Shown in pieces: positions 5,369-9,787 of a stretch of DNA of 9,787 bases. The position numbers and the translations under genes are program-made. The notes beneath the pieces were generated by a model. That model did not search any database. It was not told the DNA's origin and was given only the letters and a program-made list of their open reading frames with translations. Position 1 is the stretch's first letter, and each line of letters starts with the position of its first letter. This stretch comes from an uncultured Lachnospiraceae bacterium (GTDB lineage: Bacteria > Bacillota > Clostridia > Lachnospirales > Lachnospiraceae): contig CADBTX010000172.1 in assembly GCA_902797705.1 (NCBI GenBank), positions 1 to 9,787 on the forward strand, given 5' to 3'.

Positions 5369-7879
5369 GAATCCGCCGGTAAACCTTCTCATGCGTTCCA
5401 TCTGATCATTCATACGTTTCATTGCCGCGGAATAAAGGGCTTCCTGGCTTCCGGACTCGGAATAGGAGGCATAGCCGGCAGAACTGTACAGTGTGCATGG
5501 AATATTGTCAACCATTCTTACGGATGAAATATCATTGCTTATGGTCTGCATGAATGAAGGGCCTTCCTCTCTGCTCTCCACCTGACGGATCACCAGGAAG
5601 ACATCCGCGTCCGGCCTTCCAAGTACGGCGGTGGAACCCACTCTCTTCCTCAGTTTCTCCGCCACTGCCATCATCACCTTGTTGGAGTGCTCCGCTCCGT
5701 ACTCGTCCTTTATGGCTCTGTACTGATCGATATGGAATACTGCCATGGCAAAATCTTTCTTATTATCCTGATAAGCATTGGCGTATCTTATGACTGCGTC
5801 CATAAGGCCCTTGATGTTAAGTACCCCCGTCACCTCATCTATCATGGAGGCGGTCTTTAACTGGTCGAACTGGTTTGTCCTCTCCGTAATATCCCTGAAG
5901 TATCCCAGCAGGCCGACGATCCTTCCGTCCTTGTAGATCGGGGTTTTATTAACGAGGATATCCCTGTTTTCTCCCCTTGCCAGACATTTTCCAACGGAAT
6001 CCCTGATCACGGCCCCGTTATTCAGCACAGCCTTCTCCGCTTCCATGAATGGAACCGGGTCCACATGCCAGTTCATTTCCTCGTCTGTCTTTCCAAGGAC
6101 CTGATCCTCGGACTCAAAGCCATAGTATTCAAGGAAGGCCTTGTTTACCCCAAGGAAGCGCCTGTTCATATCCTTCCAGAAAACTCCCACGGGACAGGTC
6201 TCCACTGTGGTCTTCCAAAGCAGACTGTCACTTATCTCCAGCTGCTTTCCGGATTTCTTTCCGTCTGATTCGCCATAGATAAAGGAGCTGAGCTCAAGTA
6301 TAAGGGCCAGCTGCTTTTCATCCACTTCTTTCGTGCAGAAAAGAAGCTTCCGCTCCTCCTCGTTTCCTCTTGAAAGGATGATGTACTGCTCCCTCCACAC
6401 ATAGTTTCCGCTCTGGCTTTTAAAACGGAAACAGCCTGCGATATAACTCCTGCCGGACTTTGAGATACGCTCTTCCACGTTCTTCATATCGGCAAACTGC
6501 CTGTAGCGTTCCCTGTCGTCGGCGTAGATCTCGTTATTTATATACCTGTTGATATTGTCGGAAAAGCTGTTGCTGTCATACTTTTCCGTATAGCCCGTGT
6601 CTCTGTGGAGGACACTCACCCTGTCCTTTGTGAGATCATACTGGACCACCCTGTCAAAAACGGAATAAACTCCCTCAAGGGCATCATTTATCTTTTTAAG
6701 ATGATTGACCCTGGAATCCCTGGATAGATTCACAAGCTCAACCTCATAAGCATCTCTTCTCTTTGTTCCCGCAAGGAAGGAAAATTTGACGATGCAATAA
6801 TTCCCGTTCCTTACAAAGTCCATAACCTGTTCGGTCTTCCTCTCCTTTGAACGTTTTATCATCTGCCGGAATTTGGAATTGAGTGACGACTCAGTATCAT
6901 TACAGAGGCTTTCCAGCATGATAAGATCGGTGATGCCTATGCTCTTTACGTTTTCGCTGTATTCTTCATTGAGATAGAGATAGTGGGATCTTTCCTCTTC
7001 GAATTCCACAATGGCATAGGAGGAAGACTGCTTTTCCCTGATATCGGTCTGTACTATCCTGTCATAATAACTCTGAAGACTTACAGGTTCGACACTCATG
7101 CCCTTCTCCCTGAGATAGGGCACAAGATCCCAGTAAAACATGGGCTTTCCGAAATAAAAGCCCTGCAGCTTCTCACAGCCTATATTAGTGAGAAATTCCA
7201 CCTGTTCCTTTGTTTCAACGCTTTCCGCCACTGTCTTTACACCCACGGATTTCGCCATGGATACCAGGTATTCTATGAGTTTTTTTGATCTCTCGTCCTC
7301 TCCCCAGAGAATCCTCATATCTACCTTCAGTTCGTCAAAGATAAAGCTCTTCAATATATTAAGCGAGGAATGGCCGCTGCCGTAGTCGTCCATTATGATG
7401 TCATAGCCCTCTTCACTTAATTCCTTTATCTTTCTTCCGATAAGCTCCCTGTCATGGACGATAAGGTTCTCATTTATCTCGATCCTTATCATCTCCCTCG
7501 GAACCCTGTTCTTTTCAACCTCGGTATTGATCACCGAGAGCACGTCGCATAGTTCGAAATCCAGCCAGGAAAGATTAAAAGAAATGGGGATCAGGGGATC
7601 CTTCCTGTTCTCACAGTGGTTGTAATGACCGCAGATCTTTTTTATCACGAAGGAATCAAGCTTATGGATAAGTCTTTTTTCCTCCAGCACAGGGATAAAA
7701 TCCTTAGGCTCCATCAGTCCGTGCTCCGGATCATCCCAGCGTGCAAGCGCCTCTTTTCCGCAGACCTCTCCCGTAAGGGCACGTATTATAGGCTGGTAGT
7801 ATATCTTGATGTCTTCTTTTTCAATAGCGCTGTCGATATGCTCTGTCACATATTTTGCCAGATCCTGCTTTGAATCCAT
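5366..7879 (-). CDS. EAL phosphodiesterase with PAS domains and a degenerate C-terminal GGDEF domain
   Basis: A protein of 837 residues with no membrane segment. Residues about 15-260 are an EAL domain that should hydrolyse cyclic di-GMP: EALAR at 43-47, N102, E134, D164-D165, K185, E219-E222 and Q239, covering the catalytic and metal-binding set known for the family. Residues about 270-390 are a PAS-like or unassigned sensor region. About 395-520 looks like a PAS domain (YVWREQYIIL at 493-502). About 552-670 is a clear PAS domain ending in GYFRDITERT. Residues 675-837 are a GGDEF fold in which the signature R-x-G-G-D-E-F reads RPDADVF (755-761). Both glycines and the glutamate are lost, so cyclase activity is unlikely; it may serve as a regulatory or dimer domain. 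The order EAL-PAS-GGDEF is the reverse of the common GGDEF-EAL order. The ATG has GAAGGA about 10 nt upstream. The signal sensed is unknown. Confidence 0.93.
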   Translation of the reverse strand: MDSKQDLAKYVTEHIDSAIEKEDIKIYYQPIIRALTGEVCGKEALARWDDPEHGLMEPKDFIPVLEEKRLIHKLDSFVIKKICGHYNHCENRKDPLIPISFNLSWLDFELCDVLSVINTEVEKNRVPREMIRIEINENLIVHDRELIGRKIKELSEEGYDIIMDDYGSGHSSLNILKSFIFDELKVDMRILWGEDERSKKLIEYLVSMAKSVGVKTVAESVETKEQVEFLTNIGCEKLQGFYFGKPMFYWDLVPYLREKGMSVEPVSLQSYYDRIVQTDIREKQSSSYAIVEFEEERSHYLYLNEEYSENVKSIGITDLIMLESLCNDTESSLNSKFRQMIKRSKERKTEQVMDFVRNGNYCIVKFSFLAGTKRRDAYEVELVNLSRDSRVNHLKKINDALEGVYSVFDRVVQYDLTKDRVSVLHRDTGYTEKYDSNSFSDNINRYINNEIYADDRERYRQFADMKNVEERISKSGRSYIAGCFRFKSQSGNYVWREQYIILSRGNEEERKLLFCTKEVDEKQLALILELSSFIYGESDGKKSGKQLEISDSLLWKTTVETCPVGVFWKDMNRRFLGVNKAFLEYYGFESEDQVLGKTDEEMNWHVDPVPFMEAEKAVLNNGAVIRDSVGKCLARGENRDILVNKTPIYKDGRIVGLLGYFRDITERTNQFDQLKTASMIDEVTGVLNIKGLMDAVIRYANAYQDNKKDFAMAVFHIDQYRAIKDEYGAEHSNKVMMAVAEKLRKRVGSTAVLGRPDADVFLVIRQVESREEGPSFMQTISNDISSVRMVDNIPCTLYSSAGYASYSESGSQEALYSAAMKRMNDQMERMRRFTGGF

Positions 7880-8057
7880 ATCTGTAATTTCCTTCTTAAA
7901 TATTAGCCGAATGCGCAGTATCTATTCAGAATCCGAAGGGTTCTTAAATCTGATACGGCCCGTGATAAAAACCTCACGAAAGATATCGTTATAAGGAGGG
8001 TGCTGCACCTCCGGAGAACACGGAATCCCTGTGCGGATCTCCGCATTTTTGCTCAGT
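7880..8057 (-). promoter_or_regulatory. Long 5' leader of the EAL gene with several possible hairpins
   Basis: From the predicted start near 8057 to the EAL gene lie about 178 nt without a supported gene. Minus-strand RNA could form a stem at 8012-8043 (cggaga/tctccg with a further inner stem), a hairpin at 7995-8012 (GGAG-GTG against CAC-CTCC with one bulge; it shares its last base with the first, so the two compete at that position), a hairpin at 7961-7978 (cgtga/tcacg) enclosed by a weaker 5-bp pairing of 7952-7956 with 7983-7987, and one at 7928-7944. I do not recognise a known riboswitch class: the conserved blocks of the two c-di-GMP riboswitch types are not visible. It may be a regulatory leader or chance pairing. 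Confidence 0.35.
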
Positions 8058-8063
8058 GTTCAT

Positions 8064-8072
8064 ATTGTATCA
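8064..8072 (-). promoter_or_regulatory. Extended -10 promoter for the EAL gene
   Basis: TGATACAAT on the minus strand is an extended -10 element (TG-n-TACAAT). The -35 position, 17 nt upstream, holds only TTTTCC, which is weak, but extended -10 promoters tolerate this. It lies just after the terminator of the zinc-ribbon gene, where a new promoter is needed. Confidence 0.55.
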
Positions 8073-8088
8073 CACGAATCCTTCGCGG

Positions 8089-8122
8089 AAAAGAAAAAGC
8101 AGGGAATCTTCCGACTCCCTGC
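8089..8122 (-). terminator. Intrinsic terminator of the zinc-ribbon gene, GGAA tetraloop
   Basis: On the minus strand GCAGGGAGTC and GATTCCCTGC form a 10-bp stem with one G-T wobble, closed by a GGAA loop of the GNRA type, and followed by TTTTTCTTTT. It starts 28 nt after the stop of the gene at 8150-8698. Confidence 0.9.
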
Positions 8123-8149
8123 CTCAATGTCTTCAGGCTGTTCTCTTTA

Positions 8150-8698
8150 TCAAGCCACTACCTTATTGATGGTATCCTGCATAAATGCGTAGTTCACGAT
8201 ACCAAGGCCGAAGATGGCAAGGATAAGATAAAGGATATTGCTGGATGATGAAGCCATTCCATGGTTGACCTTGATGGAATCAACCCTTTCACCCATCTTG
8301 TAGAACCAGTAGATACTGTAGATTCCACAGGTTATAAAGGTGAAAAGAATTACCAGTCCGCCACCCGTTGCGTTCTCCTCTCCCGAAAGGGAATTGATCT
8401 CCTCATTCAATACATACATCCAGTAAAGTGAGTATATACCGCAGGTAACGAACACCAGAATGATGCAGAGTACGATATTCCTGCTGGTGCCGGCTCCTCC
8501 TGTAAAGCCTCCGTCATTTACCGCCTTGGCATCGTTGCTGTAATCGGTATATGTCTCAGCCTGCTCCGGTGCACTTTCAGTTTCATTTACGCTTTCCGCA
8601 GCTTCGGAAGTTTCTGCCTCCGGTGCCACATCAGCTCCGCAGTTAGGACAGAATCTGATCCCGTCATCTACCTGTGATCCGCAATTTGGACAAAACAT
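8150..8698 (-). CDS. Zinc-ribbon membrane protein with DUF4234 domain
   Basis: A protein of 182 residues. Residues 3-20 carry two CPNCG knuckles (C3, C6, C17, C20) that should bind one zinc ion. Residues about 27-72 are an acidic, low-complexity linker rich in E, A, S and T. The rest is hydrophobic with three likely membrane segments (about 73-96, 113-135, 154-172). The first two each contain the same motif, FVTCGIYSLYWMY and FITCGIYSIYWFY, the hallmark of DUF4234, and each is followed by a similar polar segment (NEEINSL, GERVDSI), so the domain looks internally duplicated. Its function is unknown; the zinc ribbon is expected on the cytoplasmic side. The start has a near-perfect AAGGAGG site, and a sigma-A promoter and a terminator flank it, so it is transcribed as a single gene. 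Family call is firm, function is open. Confidence 0.9.
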   Translation of the reverse strand: MFCPNCGSQVDDGIRFCPNCGADVAPEAETSEAAESVNETESAPEQAETYTDYSNDAKAVNDGGFTGGAGTSRNIVLCIILVFVTCGIYSLYWMYVLNEEINSLSGEENATGGGLVILFTFITCGIYSIYWFYKMGERVDSIKVNHGMASSSSNILYLILAIFGLGIVNYAFMQDTINKVVA

Positions 8699-8754
8699 AT
8701 CAAATCCTCCTTAAGCTTCAATTCTTTCCTCTGATACTTTGTATTTCCTAAATA

Positions 8755-8783
8755 TATATATACGTAAAATGAAATTATTGCAA
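8755..8783 (-). promoter_or_regulatory. Promoter for the zinc-ribbon gene
   Basis: On the minus strand TTGCAA (8778-8783) and TATATA (8755-8760) are 17 nt apart. The -10 lies in a short alternating TA run (8753-8761), so its exact register is uncertain. The leader to the ATG would be about 50 nt, with AAGGAGG just before the start. Confidence 0.5.
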
Positions 8784-8845
8784 GGTTTTTTTATCGTAAA
8801 TCGTTACATCAGAACAGCGATCCAGGACTTTTTGCGTTCGAATCA

Positions 8846-8854
8846 TGTTATAAT
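8846..8854 (+). promoter_or_regulatory. Extended -10 promoter for the ASST-like lipoprotein gene
   Basis: TGTTATAAT is a perfect extended -10 element (TG-n-TATAAT). No good -35 box lies 16-18 nt upstream. Transcription would start near 8861, leaving about 49 nt before the ATG at 8910. It diverges from the zinc-ribbon promoter; the two -10 boxes are about 90 bp apart. Confidence 0.65.
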
Positions 8855-8909
8855 AGAATAAAACCCGTATCCTCGAAGCAGACTTTTATCAAAGCCAGGA
8901 GGAAAGAGC

Positions 8910-9787
8910 ATGAAAAAGATCACAATAATCCTTGCAGCCATGATCGTGATGGCAATATTCAGCGGATGCTCCGGAAATGCATTATCCGGACAGTCCGGAG
9001 ACGCCATTGCGGAGGGCCTGCCAAAGATCAATATTGAGGGAAAAACAGATCTCAAAGGCAACTTCTTCCTTTCCTTTGTCTACAGCAGAAACCTTATCAT
9101 GCTTGACGGCAAGGGAAACATAGTCTGGTCAAAGCACGAGGAGCAGCCTGCGGATGACGCCAAAACAGGATTTTGGGATTTTAAGAAACATGATGTAAAC
9201 GGAACGACCTACTACAGTTATCACGATCAGAACTATTATTTTGAGGATTACGGACTTCCCGGGTATGCTCCGGGAGAGCGGGTAATACTTGACAAGGATT
9301 TCAATGAAGTAAAGAGGATCACCATGGAAGCCTCCGACGCCACAGAAAAAGGACAGGGCGCTGACGGCCATGACTTTTTGATGTTCGATCCGGACCACTA
9401 CATTCTGTCCTGCTATGTAAAGGAAAACGTTAAGAATGTCCCGGGCTATCCCGATGGTTCCAATGTGATCTATTCCTATCTGCAGGAAGTCCAAAACGGC
9501 AAGGTCATCTGGGACTTTAAGAGCATCGACTACCCGGAGCTCTACGATCTCGTCATGACCGAGGCAACCCCTACTGCAAATGACTTTGCAAACAAGGAAA
9601 CAGATACTCCGGATATAGCTCATTTTAATGCCATGCAGCTGGATGATGAGGGAAATCTCATCTGCTCCTTCCGTCATCTTGATTCCATAATCTGTCTCGA
9701 CAGAAAGAAAAACAGCGATCAGATAAAATGGATACTGTCGGGCAAAGGTGATGAATTCGGTCTTACCGAGGAGCAGAAAACCTCCGG
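8910..9787 (+). CDS. Arylsulfotransferase (ASST) family lipoprotein, partial (3' end outside window)
   Basis: 292 residues are visible from ATG 8910 with no stop. AGGAGG lies 7 nt upstream. The N-terminus has lysines, a hydrophobic core and FSGC ending at C20, a lipoprotein-type signal although F at -3 is less usual than L or V. The mature part resembles the beta-propeller of aryl-sulfate sulfotransferases, which move sulfate between phenolic compounds outside the cytoplasm. The segments GHDFLMFDPDHYILS (153-167) and AHFNAMQLDDEGNLICSFRH (237-256) match the family. H154, H238, N240 and R255 line up well with the active-site residues H252, H356, N358 and R374 of the E. coli enzyme, by motif comparison from memory. 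The expected sulfohistidine equivalent would lie beyond the window. Substrate is unknown, and a propeller protein without sulfotransferase activity remains possible. Confidence 0.8.
   Translation, partial: MKKITIILAAMIVMAIFSGCSGNALSGQSGDAIAEGLPKINIEGKTDLKGNFFLSFVYSRNLIMLDGKGNIVWSKHEEQPADDAKTGFWDFKKHDVNGTTYYSYHDQNYYFEDYGLPGYAPGERVILDKDFNEVKRITMEASDATEKGQGADGHDFLMFDPDHYILSCYVKENVKNVPGYPDGSNVIYSYLQEVQNGKVIWDFKSIDYPELYDLVMTEATPTANDFANKETDTPDIAHFNAMQLDDEGNLICSFRHLDSIICLDRKKNSDQIKWILSGKGDEFGLTEEQKTS

Noticed and set aside
7905..8048. Leader ORF of about 47 codons starting at the ATG in AAAAATGCGG (minus strand)
   Set aside because: There is no ribosome binding site before it and the translation is arginine-rich without a recognisable pattern. 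A second short frame (24 codons) begins directly after the -10 box, so it would start before the transcript.
8012..8050. Plus-strand terminator (CGGAGA/TCTCCG stem followed by CATTTTT)
   Set aside because: No plus-strand gene ends nearby and the stem is imperfect. The pairing is better considered part of the EAL leader.
7880..8057. Known c-di-GMP riboswitch upstream of the EAL gene
   Set aside because: A CACAGGG segment recalls type I, but the other conserved blocks and the paired receptor helices are not visible, and type II hallmarks are also missing.
8753..8761. Alternating TA run as a repeat element
   Set aside because: It is only 9 bp long and is explained as the AT-rich -10 region of the zinc-ribbon promoter.
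9129..9677. Minus-strand open frame of 182 codons
   Set aside because: It lies opposite the ASST-like gene, whose motifs and ribosome binding site are clear. The antisense translation shows no recognisable domain.

Overview
The window looks like chromosomal DNA of an anaerobic Bacillota, most likely a Lachnospiraceae-type clostridium. The pointers are a complete minC-minD-minE set, strong AGGAGG-type ribosome binding sites, a zinc-ribbon/DUF4234 membrane protein, and an EAL-PAS-GGDEF protein of a kind familiar in that family. This placement is inference from gene content, not a database match. No mobile element, CRISPR array, rRNA or tRNA was seen.

Layout, read along the minus strand from right to left. 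A zinc-ribbon/DUF4234 membrane protein (8150-8698) ends in a strong intrinsic terminator (8089-8122). A new extended -10 promoter (8064-8072) follows, with a leader of about 178 nt rich in inverted repeats. It precedes an 837-residue c-di-GMP protein (5366-7879) with an intact-looking EAL phosphodiesterase domain at the N-terminus and a degenerate GGDEF domain at the C-terminus. The division-site operon minC (4493-5296), minD (3646-4434) and minE (3298-3582) comes next, with a good sigma-A promoter whose -35 box covers the stop codon of the EAL gene. A long hairpin (3211-3270) closes the min operon. Beyond it lie three tightly overlapping glycosyltransferase genes: two tandem GT2 paralogues (2098-3150 and 1058-2101, joined by an ATGA overlap) and a GT2-TPR protein (1-1077) that runs off the left edge.

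On the plus strand, divergent from the zinc-ribbon gene, an exported lipoprotein of the arylsulfotransferase (ASST) family begins at 8910 and runs off the right edge. The intergenic region 8699-8909 holds promoters for both directions.

How the parts may work together: MinC, MinD and MinE place the division septum. The adjacent EAL protein probably lowers c-di-GMP in response to a signal sensed by its PAS domains. The glycosyltransferases probably decorate a surface polymer or protein. The closeness of c-di-GMP turnover, division placement and surface glycosylation is suggestive, but each block has its own promoter or terminator signals, so a shared pathway is not shown. No clearly new system is evident. 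The most unusual items are the EAL-first/degenerate-GGDEF protein next to minCDE, its possibly structured leader, the coiled-coil linker in MinC, and the ASST-like lipoprotein.
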